This document shows, in pieces, positions 16,494-29,670 of a stretch of DNA of 56,183 nucleotides. The DNA comes from Gemmiger sp. An87. GTDB taxonomy: Bacteria; Bacillota; Clostridia; Oscillospirales; Ruminococcaceae. A model generated the notes under the pieces. It worked only from the letters and a program-made list of their open reading frames with translations. It did not search any database and was not told the origin of the DNA. Every line of letters begins with the position of its first letter. The stretch's first letter is position 1. The translations under genes and the position numbers were made by a program. The stretch is taken from assembly GCF_002159185.1 (NCBI RefSeq), contig NZ_NFHD01000020.1, positions 1-56,183 on the forward strand, in the 5' to 3' direction.

Positions 16494-16507
16494 CAATCAG
16501 ATACTAA

Positions 16508-16516
16508 TTTTCAACA
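16508..16516 (+). promoter_or_regulatory. DnaA-box-like 9-mer in the dnaA leader
   Basis: TTTTCAACA, one base from TTTTCCACA in the origin. The same 9-mer occurs at 18133-18141 and at 39066-39074. It lies just after the dnaA -10, where DnaA binding could autoregulate. Confidence 0.45.
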
Positions 16517-16533
16517 ATGGAGCGTTTTTGCCT

Positions 16534-17856
16534 ATGGATTCCTTTAACGACGTTTTAAGCGCAGCGAAGGCCTATTGCAAGGAGCGCCTGGTGGACGCCA
16601 CCTACAACCTGTACATCGACGGGCTGGAGGCGGTGAGCTTCGAGGGCAGCGGCAAGGTCGTGCTGGCTGTGCGCAATGATTTCATCTGCACCATCGTGCG
16701 GGACCGCTATACTCCTCTGCTGAAAGAAGCTCTGGCCGCGGTGCTGGGCTTCGATGTGGAGGTGGAGCTTGTTGTGCCCGCAGCCGCACCGGAAAAGCCC
16801 GCCCCGGAACCGGAAAAGCCTGCTCCGGTCAGCGCTCCCAGCGGCAAATACGACTTCACCTTCGAAAACTTCATCAAGGGTCCCTCCAACCAGTTCGCCT
16901 ATGCGGCGGCGCAGGCGGTTGCCTCCAATCCCTCCGGGGCCTACAACCCGCTGTTCATCTACGGCCAGTCCGGCCTTGGTAAAACGCACCTGCTCAACGC
17001 CATTCAGGTGGAGATCAAGAAGAACCACCCGGACTTTAATATTGTGTATGTGGACTGTGAGAAGTTCACCAATGAGATCATCACTGCCATCCGGGAGGGC
17101 AACACCGAGAGCTTCCGCCAGAAATACCGAGCGGCGGACGTGCTGCTGGTGGACGATATCCAGTTCATTGCCGGCAAGGAAAGCACTCAGGAGGAGTTCT
17201 TCCATACCTTTAATACCCTGCACAATGCGGGCAAGCAGATCGTGCTGGCCAGCGACCGCCCTGCCAAGGAGATCAAGAGCCTGGAGGAACGTCTGCGCAC
17301 CCGGTTCGAGTGGGGCCTCACCGCGGACATTCAGCCGCCGGACTTTGAGACCCGAGTGGCCATCATCCGCCGCAAGGCCGAGCTGTTCAACCTGGACATG
17401 CCGGACGATGTGGCCGAGTTCATCGCGAACCATCTGAAAAACAACATCCGCCAGCTGGAAGGCGCCGTGAAAAAGCTGAACGCCTACTACATGCTGGAGG
17501 GCATCCAGCCGGTGATCGGCGTGGCCCAGAATGCCATCAAGGATATTCTGAACGAGACCCAGCCGGTTCCGGTTACCATTGAAAAGATCATCGGCGAGGT
17601 GGGCCGCACCTACAACGTGACCCCCGCGGAGATCCGCGGCATGCGCCGCACTGCCAACATCTCCTCTGCCCGGCAGACCGCCATTTATGTGGTACGCGAA
17701 ATCACCGGTATGAGCATGGAGGACATCGGCAAGGAGTTCGGTGGCCGGGATCACTCCACCATCGTGTACTCTCTCAAATCCATGGAGAACAATCTGAACA
17801 ACGACCGCCACCTGAAAGAAACGGTGGAGGATATCATCAAGAACGTCCGCTCCTAA
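16534..17856 (+). CDS. dnaA: Chromosomal replication initiator DnaA
   Basis: DnaA binds DnaA boxes, melts the origin and loads the helicase. It is 440 residues from the ATG. Domain I is residues 1-80, and a Pro/Ala/Glu linker (about 83-102) forms domain II. The AAA+ domain has Walker A GQSGLGKT (144-151) and Walker B LLVDD (about 204-208). The C-terminal DNA-binding domain carries the signature GGRDHSTIVYSL near residue 403. A TTG two codons upstream (16528) is better spaced from GGAG (16519-16522), so the start may be TTG rather than ATG. The origin follows in the dnaA-dnaN gap. Confidence 0.96.
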   Translation: MDSFNDVLSAAKAYCKERLVDATYNLYIDGLEAVSFEGSGKVVLAVRNDFICTIVRDRYTPLLKEALAAVLGFDVEVELVVPAAAPEKPAPEPEKPAPVSAPSGKYDFTFENFIKGPSNQFAYAAAQAVASNPSGAYNPLFIYGQSGLGKTHLLNAIQVEIKKNHPDFNIVYVDCEKFTNEIITAIREGNTESFRQKYRAADVLLVDDIQFIAGKESTQEEFFHTFNTLHNAGKQIVLASDRPAKEIKSLEERLRTRFEWGLTADIQPPDFETRVAIIRRKAELFNLDMPDDVAEFIANHLKNNIRQLEGAVKKLNAYYMLEGIQPVIGVAQNAIKDILNETQPVPVTIEKIIGEVGRTYNVTPAEIRGMRRTANISSARQTAIYVVREITGMSMEDIGKEFGGRDHSTIVYSLKSMENNLNNDRHLKETVEDIIKNVRS

Positions 17857-18366
17857 AGGCCAGGGGGCGGGCCGCCCTTGGGACGATCGGGTACAGCATG
17901 GCGCTCCTGCCGGCTGTACCTGTTTTGGCCCTTTCCCCTTTTTTCAGCGCCCCTCTTTTTCTTTTTTTCATACTATAGAAACCGCGCTCTGTCCGGCTTT
18001 TTTTCAAAAAAGATGGATTTTGCGCGGGTTTTCCCATACCCGTCGCGACACGTTTCGTGACTTATTGAATTATACAAACTGCAATATTCCCTCAATTTAT
18101 CCCTGAAAACAGGAAAAAAGTTTTTCCGGTTCTTTTCAACATTCAACAATTGCTTTTTCACAGGGCATGTGCAAAACTTTTCATTTTCCGCTTATTCACA
18201 TTTTTTAAACAAACCGGGCTCACCTTTCCACAGCCCGCAAACCCGGTCTTCAAAAGGGCTCGCGCCGGTTTTCCACAGTTTTCACACCCCCTATTACTAC
18301 GTCTACCTGAAACTATGCTATTTGAAGACCAAAAACGATTTTCCATCGCAAGAAAGGAGCAAACGC
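17857..18366. other. Replication origin (oriC) between dnaA and dnaN
   Basis: This 510-base gap has no gene. It contains five DnaA-box-like 9-mers on the plus strand: TTTTTCACA (18154-18162), TTATTCACA (18192-18200), CTTTCCACA (18224-18232), TTTTCCACA (18269-18277) and GTTTTCACA (18278-18286). TTTTCAACA and CATTCAACA lie at 18133-18148. AT-rich sequence occupies 18060-18140. Genes on either side diverge, and dnaA-dnaN is the usual origin position in Bacillota. The early part (17880-17925) has a hairpin (GGTACAGC/GCTGTACC) that may end dnaA transcription, followed by T-rich tracts. Confidence 0.88.
18269..18305. other. Candidate unwinding element: DnaA boxes, GC cluster, DnaA-trios
   Basis: Two abutting boxes (18269-18277 and 18278-18286) are followed by CCCC (18287-18290) and then CTA-TTA-CTA-CGT-CTA (18291-18305). 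The complementary strand thus reads 3'-GAT-AAT-GAT-GCA-GAT-5', close to the DnaA-trio pattern of the Bacillus subtilis basal unwinding system and in the same order and orientation. Confidence 0.7.
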
Positions 18367-19473
18367 ATGAACATTGTTTGTGACAAAGCACTTCTGTCCA
18401 GTGCCATTGACGGTGTGTCGAAAGCCGTCACACTTCGGTCCTCAATTCCCGCTCTGGAGGGTATTCTCTTAAAAGCCGAAGGTTTTCAGCTCACGCTGAC
18501 CGGCTACGATCTGGAAATGGGTATCACCACCACCATCGAAGCCAATGTTCGCCAGGCTGGTGAGATTGTTCTGTCTGCCAAGCTTTTGGGCGACATGGTC
18601 CGCCGGCTGCCCAGCGGCGAGGTGAGCATCTTCACCAACGAATCCGGCAACGCCACCATTAAGGGCGGTGTGGCAGAATTTGACATTCTCGCCATGAGCG
18701 CCTCTGATTATCCGGATCTTCCCACCCCCGGTGCGGACCATACCCTGACCATCAAGGCCGGTATGCTGCGGGGCATGATCGAAAAAACCCTCTACGCCGT
18801 GAGCCAGGATGACAAAAAACCCGCTCACACCGGTGAGCTGTTCGCCATTGAAGAGGACAAGCTGACGGTTGTTGCGCTGGACGGTTACCGGCTGGCCATT
18901 GTGGAGCGGCCGGTCCAGGCCGAAAAGCACATCCGCATCATCATTCCCGCCAAAACCCTCACCGAAGTCAATAAACTGCTGGGCGATGACGAGGATGACG
19001 TGCGCATTTCCGCCAACCGCCGGTTTGTGGTCTTCAATTCCGGTAATTACACCATTCTCTCCCGGCTGATCGAGGGCGAATTCCTCAACTATGCCAACGT
19101 GATTCCCAACGGCTGCAAGACCCGGGTGGTTCTGGAGACCAGAGATTTCATCGATACCATCGAACGTGCCAGCCTGATCATCACCGAGCGGCTGAAGAAT
19201 CCGCTGCGCATCCTCTTTGATGCCTCCGGCAAAGTGACCGTTCGCTGCCAGACCAATCTGGGCAAGGTTGTGGACGAATTTTCCGCTCAGGTGGAGGGCG
19301 ATCCGGTGGAGATCGGCTTTAACAACCGCTATCTGCTGGATGCGCTGCGCAATGCCCGCTGCGAAAAGGTAGTGCTGGAGCTGAGCGGCCCCCTGAGCCC
19401 GGTGAAGATCCTGCCCGAGGAAGGCGAGGACTTCATCTATCTGGTACTGCCTGTCCGCTTCAAGAATGACTGA
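18367..19473 (+). CDS. dnaN: DNA polymerase III beta sliding clamp
   Basis: The processivity clamp of the replicative polymerase. The 368-residue protein begins MNIVCDKALLSSAIDGVSKA and covers the three clamp domains, with the recognisable central stretch LDGYRLAIVE and the C-terminal LVLPVRF, which lines the peptide-binding pocket. The ATG at 18367 is preceded by AAGGAG; a longer open frame reaching back into the origin is not credible. No separate promoter is obvious, so it may be read through from dnaA or start within the origin. Confidence 0.96.
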   Translation: MNIVCDKALLSSAIDGVSKAVTLRSSIPALEGILLKAEGFQLTLTGYDLEMGITTTIEANVRQAGEIVLSAKLLGDMVRRLPSGEVSIFTNESGNATIKGGVAEFDILAMSASDYPDLPTPGADHTLTIKAGMLRGMIEKTLYAVSQDDKKPAHTGELFAIEEDKLTVVALDGYRLAIVERPVQAEKHIRIIIPAKTLTEVNKLLGDDEDDVRISANRRFVVFNSGNYTILSRLIEGEFLNYANVIPNGCKTRVVLETRDFIDTIERASLIITERLKNPLRILFDASGKVTVRCQTNLGKVVDEFSAQVEGDPVEIGFNNRYLLDALRNARCEKVVLELSGPLSPVKILPEEGEDFIYLVLPVRFKND

Positions 19474-19772
19474 CTGGACAAATGTTGCATCGCTGTGCGC
19501 AAATGCATATTTGAATGCATAAATAAACGGTCTTGAATCAACTGCACATTGGCGGTTCATATGACTTTTGGAGACCGAAGAAAAGATCCGGTCCTCAATC
19601 CCCTTTCCGGGCAAAAATCGCCGCTGCCGCATTTTAACCCTGGAAAAGGTTAGCTTCCGGAAACAGCGGAAAAACCGTTTTCAGACCGATTTGCGGGGCG
19701 CTGAGGACCATTCCAACAGGCAACAACGGAAAAACCATACTGAAACCCACAAAACACAAAGGAACTGATACG
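19474..19772 (+). other. Intergenic stretch dnaN-yaaA without a recognised gene
   Basis: These 299 bases hold no convincing gene or terminator. There is a small ATGCAT-N6-ATGCAT direct and self-complementary repeat near 19506-19523 and a weak inverted pair CGGTCT (19530s) with AGACCG (19570s). Base composition shifts to more A-rich near the yaaA start (AAAGGAACTGATACG). Confidence 0.5.
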
Positions 19773-19988
19773 ATGGAACGAATTCTGATCCATACGGAAT
19801 TTATCAAACTGGATTCGCTGCTCAAGCTGGCGGGTCTGGTGGAGACCGGCGGCGAGGCCAAGGTGCTGATCCAGGCCGGTCAGGTGCTGGTGAACGGCGA
19901 GGTGTGCGAGATGCGGGGCAAGAAGCTGCGCCCGGGCGACACCGTTACTCTGGAAGGCCGCACCGTGACCGTGGCCGACGGCCAGTAA
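19773..19988 (+). CDS. yaaA: S4-domain RNA-binding protein YaaA
   Basis: A 71-residue S4-like protein. The fold is visible as [47 protein letters not shown] (read as [12 protein letters not shown] ... [15 protein letters not shown]), with conserved R/K at the RNA face. In Bacillus, YaaA sits between dnaN and recF and is thought to act in ribosome assembly; its exact role is uncertain. AAAGGA precedes the ATG, and the gene ends 4 bases before recF. Confidence 0.9.
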   Translation: MERILIHTEFIKLDSLLKLAGLVETGGEAKVLIQAGQVLVNGEVCEMRGKKLRPGDTVTLEGRTVTVADGQ

Positions 19989-19992
19989 TCCT

Positions 19993-21081
19993 ATGCGGCT
20001 GAAAGAGCTTTCGCTGCAGAATTACCGGAACATCCGGCAGGCGGATTTTACCCCCTGCCCGGAGCTGACGGTCATCTGCGGCAAAAACGGCCAGGGCAAA
20101 ACCAATCTGCTGGAGGCGGTGTGGCTGCTTACCGGAGGCAAAAGCTTCCGGGGCGCAAAGGACGCGGAGCTGATCGCCCGGGACCAACCCTTTTCGGTGC
20201 TGGAGGCCGAAACCGAGACCAGCGACGGGCAGCAGAACCAGATTTATCTGACGGTGGGCGGCCGGGATACTCCCCGTCCGGGCCGGACAGCCAAGCGCAA
20301 CGGAGTAGACCTGGGCCGGGCATCCGCGCTGGCAGGCAGCTTCACGGCGGTGGTGTTCGAGCCGGGCAATCTGAGCCTGGTGAAGGGCAGCCCGGAGGGG
20401 CGGCGGCGCTTTCTGGACGCGGCGCTGTGCCAGCTGTATCCCGGGTATCTGGCGGCCTGGCGGCGGTATGCCCGACTGCTGACCCAGAAAAACGCGCTGC
20501 TCAAGCACTATGAGCGCACGCCGGGAGCGGCCCAGATGCTGGATGTGTTCGACGAGGAGCTGGCCCGCTACGGGCAGGAGCTCACGCTGCGCCGAATGGA
20601 CTACATGAAGCGGCTGCGGCCGCTGGCTATCGCCAACTACCGGGATATTTCCCAGGCAAGCGAGGGCCTGGAGCTGGTGTATCAGCCCAGCTTCGGTGAT
20701 AGGGGCCTGCTGGAAACCCTGCGGGAAAGCCGAAGGGCGGACCTGAAGGCGGGTTTTTCCACGGCGGGGCCTCACCGGGAGGATTTCACGGTGCTGCTGG
20801 ACGGCCAACCTGCCAAGCTGTTTGCCAGCCAGGGCCAGCAGCGAAGCACTGTGTTGAGCCTGAAGCTGGCGGAGGCCAGCTGTGCCCAGGAGATTACCGG
20901 GGAGCACCCGGTGATGCTGCTGGACGATGTGCTCAGCGAGCTGGACGCCACCCGGCAGGAATATCTGCTCACCCGGATGCGCCAGAAGCAGACCATCGTG
21001 ACGGCCTGTGATTCCAGCCTGTTCCACAAAACCGAGGGTGAGCTGTTCCGGATGGAGGGCGGCGTGCTGGAAAAGCTATAA
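19993..21081 (+). CDS. recF: DNA replication and repair protein RecF
   Basis: RecF is an SMC-like ABC ATPase that, with RecO and RecR, loads RecA at gaps. The 362-residue protein starts MRLKELSLQNYRNIRQADF, has Walker A GKNGQGKTN (about residues 33-41), the ABC signature region FASQGQQRSTVLSLKLAEA, and Walker B PVMLLDDVLSELD (about 306-318). The length is standard. It starts 4 bases after yaaA. A 336-base gap with tandem repeats follows before remB. Confidence 0.95.
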   Translation: MRLKELSLQNYRNIRQADFTPCPELTVICGKNGQGKTNLLEAVWLLTGGKSFRGAKDAELIARDQPFSVLEAETETSDGQQNQIYLTVGGRDTPRPGRTAKRNGVDLGRASALAGSFTAVVFEPGNLSLVKGSPEGRRRFLDAALCQLYPGYLAAWRRYARLLTQKNALLKHYERTPGAAQMLDVFDEELARYGQELTLRRMDYMKRLRPLAIANYRDISQASEGLELVYQPSFGDRGLLETLRESRRADLKAGFSTAGPHREDFTVLLDGQPAKLFASQGQQRSTVLSLKLAEASCAQEITGEHPVMLLDDVLSELDATRQEYLLTRMRQKQTIVTACDSSLFHKTEGELFRMEGGVLEKL

Positions 21082-21237
21082 AACACAACCCTTTTGCATC
21101 CGGTCAGGCAAAAAACGGCTGCTCTCTCCTGCCCGGCAGGGCGAAAAAGCAAAAAATCTGCTGCGGACTCATTGAGTCTGCCGGGAACGAATCCGCAAAA
21201 GCAGAACTCTATGCAGAAGAACGAGCCAACAGGACGG

Positions 21238-21417
21238 CTGGCAGCCCTTGCTGAGGAACGCCGGGCGCGAAAGAATTGGCTGATCGAAACGAATGTCCGA
21301 TTAAGGCCGCCAAAAGGCCGTGAGCGGTCTTTGCTGAGGAAAATCGGGTGCGAAAGGATAAACGGATCGGTACAAGCCGCCGGTCGGGTCCGCTAAAAAA
21401 GTCGGGTAGGTAAAAAA
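21238..21417 (+). repeat. Dispersed repeat family, locus A: two units with 83-base period
   Basis: TTGCTGAGGA recurs at 21248-21257 and 21331-21340, exactly 83 bases apart, inside longer diverged units (...GAGGAAAATCGGGTGCGAAAGGAT... and a GCCGGTCGGGT end). The same unit occurs twice at 45.6-45.8 kb. The last copy runs up to the remB start codon and supplies its only ribosome-binding-like sequence (GTAGGT). No reading frame is kept between copies, so it is not coding. The rest of the recF-remB gap (21082-21237) shows nothing else. Confidence 0.75.
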
Positions 21418-23714
<2,297 letters not shown>

Positions 23715-23733
23715 TGGAAAGGAAACGGAAACT

Positions 23734-26289
<2,556 letters not shown>

Positions 26290-26320
26290 GTCCTTCCCTT
26301 TCGCCTGAATCGAATTTGAG

Positions 26321-26363
26321 AAACACCCTGTTTGCACTTGAATGCAAACAGGGTGTTTTTTTT
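26321..26363 (+). terminator. gyrBA terminator
   Basis: A 16-bp perfect stem (26321-26336 with 26343-26358) and a TTTTTTT tail. Confidence 0.93.
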
Positions 26364-26392
26364 GCAGAAAATTCCAAAATAAGAAAAGAACA

Positions 26393-26408
26393 TGTTCCAC
26401 ATGGAACA
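26393..26408. other. parS-like site 4
   Basis: TGTTCCACATGGAACA differs by one base from the three parS sites at 7.0-7.2 kb (CACGTG becomes CACATG). It lies on the other side of oriC, after the gyrA terminator, and in an AT-rich intergenic stretch that otherwise carries only the next promoter. Confidence 0.65.
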
Positions 26409-26458
26409 TTGAAGTTTTGAAAAACAATTAAAAAATATCGAAAAACAATAAAAAACAC

Positions 26459-26528
26459 TTGAAAATCGATAAAGTCTGTGGTAGAGTGGTACCAATAAAA
26501 CAAGCCCGGCGGCGTGCAGCAGCCGGGC
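26459..26528 (+). promoter_or_regulatory. Promoter and leader hairpin of the DUF2975-XRE operon
   Basis: TTGAAA (26459-26464), 17 bases, TAGAGT (26482-26487). A hairpin GCCCGGC/GCCGGGC (26504-26510 with 26522-26528) follows in the leader, with no T-tract. Confidence 0.6.
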
Positions 26529-26548
26529 GAAACGGAGGAATACGGGAT

Positions 26549-27016
26549 ATGAAACAGCAAAACGATGCCGTGGGTAGTCTGGCCATCTCCCAGCTGCTGG
26601 TAAAGATTTTTCTCGGAGTGCTGGTGGGCGTGGATGTGGCGGCCTACTGGCTGGTGGAATGGTTTTTGAGCTGGACCCGCTACCGGCTGACGGCCGACCT
26701 GCCCTGGCAGGCGCTGTTTCTCCTCACCATTTATGCCGCCAGCATTCCGGCTTATTTCGCGCTCTACCGGCTGTACCGGCTGCTGGCCAATCTGGATGAG
26801 GGCCAGGTGTTCGTGGAGCAGAACGTGACCTGTCTGGCCGTGCTCAGCCGCTGCTGCTGGGCGGTGGCGGCCATCTGTCTGGCCAGTGCCCTCTATTACC
26901 TGCCCTACCTGATGGTGATGGTGGCGGCGGCCTTCATGGCATTGATTCTGCGCATCGTGCAGAACGTGTTCCGGCAGGCCTGCGAGATGAAAGACGAGCT
27001 GGATCTGACGGTGTGA
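26549..27016 (+). CDS. DUF2975 family membrane protein
   Basis: A 155-residue protein with about four hydrophobic segments and the DUF2975-type layout, including LYRLYRLLANLDEGQVFVEQNVTCL (split as LYRLYRLLANLDEGQVF then VEQNVTCL) between segments two and three. Its function is unknown. It is commonly paired with a small XRE-type regulator, as here (the next gene starts 17 bases on). The ATG at 26549 has CGGAGG upstream; the frame extends 30 codons further without support. It is probably part of an operon of at least three membrane-related genes up to 29.5 kb. Confidence 0.75.
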   Translation: MKQQNDAVGSLAISQLLVKIFLGVLVGVDVAAYWLVEWFLSWTRYRLTADLPWQALFLLTIYAASIPAYFALYRLYRLLANLDEGQVFVEQNVTCLAVLSRCCWAVAAICLASALYYLPYLMVMVAAAFMALILRIVQNVFRQACEMKDELDLTV

Positions 27017-27032
27017 GGAGGCGAAGAAGGCA

Positions 27033-27251
27033 ATGCCGATTGTGATCAATCTGGATGTGATGATGGCAAAGCGCAAGATCAGCGCGGGCGAGCTGGCCGA
27101 GCGGGTGGGCATCACCCCGGCCAACCTGTCCATTCTGAAAAACAACAAGGCCAAGGCGGTGCGGTTCTCCACGCTGGAGGCGCTGTGCAAGGCGCTGGAC
27201 TGCCAGCCGGCCGACCTGTTGGAATATGTGCCGGAAAACGGCGATCAATAA
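27033..27251 (+). CDS. Small XRE/Cro-type transcriptional regulator (YozG-like)
   Basis: A 72-residue one-domain DNA-binding protein: MAKRKISAGELAERVGITPANLSILKNNKAKAVRFSTLEALCKALD contains the five-helix XRE fold, the recognition helix being TPANLSILKNNK. The end CQPADLLEYVP is typical of the YozG-like group. It follows the DUF2975 gene closely and likely controls that operon; binding sites are not evident. GAGGAGGCGAAG precedes the ATG. Confidence 0.88.
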   Translation: MPIVINLDVMMAKRKISAGELAERVGITPANLSILKNNKAKAVRFSTLEALCKALDCQPADLLEYVPENGDQ

Positions 27252-27282
27252 AAATCCAAGTGAAACAAAGGAGGGAGTCTGG

Positions 27283-27663
27283 ATGTTGCATCCGGAATGG
27301 TGGAATTTGATGAGTATTTTCCTGGGGTTGGCGGCGCTGGCGCTCCCGCCGCTGGGCGGTGTGCTGCTGGCCCGCAAAGGCAGGCGCTGGCACTGGTGTA
27401 TGGCGCTCAGTCTGGCCGCCTGCGCCATCAGCCTTTACGGCTGGATTGCCTATACCCGATATCTGGTGGAGATTCAGAATTTCAGCGCTCTGCTGGATAC
27501 CCAGCCCGCTGGGCAGATGGTTTCAGGAGCGCTGCTGCTGGCTGTGCTGCTGGTGAACGGCGTCACGGCGGCAATTTTGGAAACCCGGCCCGAAGTGCAG
27601 CAGGCCCAGCTTCTGCCGGAAAACAACCCCCGGAAAAGCAACAGCCGGAAACAGGAGGGATGA
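27283..27663 (+). CDS. Small membrane protein of unknown function
   Basis: A 126-residue protein from the ATG with AAAGGAGGGAG upstream (a longer frame starts inside the XRE gene). It has three hydrophobic segments (about residues 8-28, 37-57 and 77-97) and a short polar C-terminus rich in Gln, Asn and Lys (LLPENNPRKSNSRKQ). I do not recognise the family. It lies between the XRE gene and the DUF4173 gene, 3 bases before the latter, so it is probably translated with it. Confidence 0.7.
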   Translation: MLHPEWWNLMSIFLGLAALALPPLGGVLLARKGRRWHWCMALSLAACAISLYGWIAYTRYLVEIQNFSALLDTQPAGQMVSGALLLAVLLVNGVTAAILETRPEVQQAQLLPENNPRKSNSRKQEG

Positions 27664-27666
27664 TCC

Positions 27667-29457
27667 ATGGAAGAACGGATTCGTTTGGAGAACGGGGCGA
27701 TGCCGCAAACCGGTATGCCGAACAGCCAGGCGGCTGACCCGGCCGCCGGTGCGCAGCCCCTCTACACAGCAAAAGCGGCTCAGCCGTTCCAAGCGACCCG
27801 GCTGCAGCTGGGCGCGGCACTCTATAGCTATCTGCTGGGCTGGTTCTATTTCTGTGGTTTGGTGCTGGGCGGGCCGGTTCTGCCCTTTGCCGAATGGTAC
27901 GTGGGCAGCATGAATCCGGTGGCGCTGGGGGTGTTCTGCGCGCTGTTTTTCGGCGGGGCGGAATTCTTCCTGCGCCGGACGGGCCGCAAGGCCCTGGCGG
28001 AGAGCTGGTGGTGGCTGGGCTTTTCCGCCCTGCTGCTGGCAAACCTGCTGATCGTCCGTCCTCTGCTTCACGGCGCGGGCTACTGGAATGACTACGAATA
28101 CGGCTACTACGGCTGGCAGGTTCTGGCCCTGCATCTGGCGGCCATGTACTGGCTGGTCTGCCGGGCAGGTCTGCTCACCGGCGGCGGGCGAACCGGCTGC
28201 TTTGCCCCGCTGGATGCGGCGCTCTGCCTTCTGGGCCGTCCCTTCTGCTGGTTCTTTTTGCGCATTCAGGTGATGTGGTACGCCTTTAAAAAGCTCTGGG
28301 CCAGGGTGCGGGCGGCACGGCAGAACAAAAAGCGGGACCTGGTGGGCGCCGGGCTGGCCCTTTGTCTGCTGGTTCCCCTCTTCGTGCTGGCGCTCATGCT
28401 GCTGGCCGGAGCGGACGCGGGCTTTGCCTCCCTGCTGGAACGCTTTGCCCGGCTGCTCACGGTGCCGGAATGGGTGGCGGGCCGCCTGCTGATGTTTGTG
28501 GGCTCGCTGCCGGTGGGGGCCTATCTTTACGGGGCGCTGGGCAGTGTATTGCGCCAGAAGCCGGACCCGGAGCGGCAGAGCCGCTGGCTGGCGGCGCTGG
28601 ACAAGCAGCGTTGCCTGCCCCAAAACGCCATGACTCTGGGGCTGCTTGCCTTCTGCGGGCTGTATCTGCTCTTCTTCGCAGTGCAGGCGGGCTATCTGTT
28701 CGGGGCATTTTTCGACCGGCTGCCCGCCGGGTTCACCGCCGCGGAATATGCACGGCGAGGCTTCTTCGAGCTGTGCGCGGTGGCGATGCTCAACTTCGCG
28801 CTGCTGCTGGCGGTCAACGTGCTGTGCAAGGGCAAGCCCCAGCAGCGCCCGCTGCTGCGGGGCCTGACCGCCGCCCTGATGGCATCGAATCTGCTGTTCG
28901 TACTGGTGGGAGCCTCCAAGATGGGGCTGTATGTGACCCGCTTCGGGCTTACCGAAAAGCGCATCCTTTCCAGCTGGTTCATGCTGGTGCTGGCGGCGGT
29001 CAGTGTGCTGGCGCTGCTGGCGGTGTTCCGTGGCCTGGACTGGATTCGCCTGGGCACCTTCGCGGCGGCGGGGCTGTTTCTGATTCTGTGCCTGTGCCAG
29101 CCCCATGCCCTTGCCTATCGGGTGAATCTGGAGCTGTATCAGAGCGGTACCATCCGCCAGCTGGACCCCTGGACCCTGCGTCAGCAGGCGGCGGGCATCA
29201 GCGAGTATGAGCTGGCCGACGACCTGATCCAGGCAGGATGGGGTGTGGGTGAAATGCCGGAGGATGTGATGTACGCCATCGGGGGCTATTCGGCGGATGA
29301 TGAGCTGCATTACATCCGGGATGAGCAAGGCAACCGGCAGGTCTGGTTCAAGGTTTCCGGCAAGGCGGCGGAAGATGCCGGTACCCTGACCATGACGTTG
29401 GACGAGAGCGGCGAAACGGTCACCGCGCTGGAGCTGACGCCCAACGAAATGAAGTGA
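27667..29457 (+). CDS. DUF4173 polytopic membrane protein
   Basis: A 596-residue membrane protein with a soluble N-terminus of about 50 residues rich in Pro, Ala and Gln, then a dozen hydrophobic segments, and an extracytoplasmic or cytoplasmic C-terminal domain of about 110 residues. The stretch FTAAEYARRGFFELCAVAMLNF (EYARRGFFELC) is the DUF4173/DUF4153 hallmark. The function is unknown. AACAGGAGGGATGATCC gives a strong start. A perfect terminator hairpin follows the stop. The 27.0-29.5 kb block reads as one operon controlled by the XRE protein; that is inference. Confidence 0.78.
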   Translation: MEERIRLENGAMPQTGMPNSQAADPAAGAQPLYTAKAAQPFQATRLQLGAALYSYLLGWFYFCGLVLGGPVLPFAEWYVGSMNPVALGVFCALFFGGAEFFLRRTGRKALAESWWWLGFSALLLANLLIVRPLLHGAGYWNDYEYGYYGWQVLALHLAAMYWLVCRAGLLTGGGRTGCFAPLDAALCLLGRPFCWFFLRIQVMWYAFKKLWARVRAARQNKKRDLVGAGLALCLLVPLFVLALMLLAGADAGFASLLERFARLLTVPEWVAGRLLMFVGSLPVGAYLYGALGSVLRQKPDPERQSRWLAALDKQRCLPQNAMTLGLLAFCGLYLLFFAVQAGYLFGAFFDRLPAGFTAAEYARRGFFELCAVAMLNFALLLAVNVLCKGKPQQRPLLRGLTAALMASNLLFVLVGASKMGLYVTRFGLTEKRILSSWFMLVLAAVSVLALLAVFRGLDWIRLGTFAAAGLFLILCLCQPHALAYRVNLELYQSGTIRQLDPWTLRQQAAGISEYELADDLIQAGWGVGEMPEDVMYAIGGYSADDELHYIRDEQGNRQVWFKVSGKAAEDAGTLTMTLDESGETVTALELTPNEMK

Positions 29458-29463
29458 AACAAC

Positions 29464-29506
29464 AAAATGCCTTTCCGATGGAGTGAGCCATCGGAAAGGC
29501 ATTTTT
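29464..29506 (+). terminator. Terminator after the DUF4173 gene
   Basis: An 18-bp perfect stem (29464-29481 with 29488-29505) and TTTTT. Confidence 0.93.
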
Positions 29507-29530
29507 CTGTGTCCGGCGGAGGAAAAGGCT

Positions 29531-29559
29531 TTGACCGGATTCCGGTGACCGGGTATAAT
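29531..29559 (+). promoter_or_regulatory. Promoter of the GT-C gene pair
   Basis: TTGACC (29531-29536), 17 bases, TATAAT (29554-29559). The leader of about 105 bases to the start codon is AT-rich, with no clear structure. Confidence 0.82.
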
Positions 29560-29670
29560 CAAAGGCGGACATTGCTTTGTACAGCATGGAGATTTGTATA
29601 AGTGTGATATATAATACGAGAAGTAATTAAAAATCCCGAAAAAAGGCAAAAAAGCGAAGGAGGGAGACGC

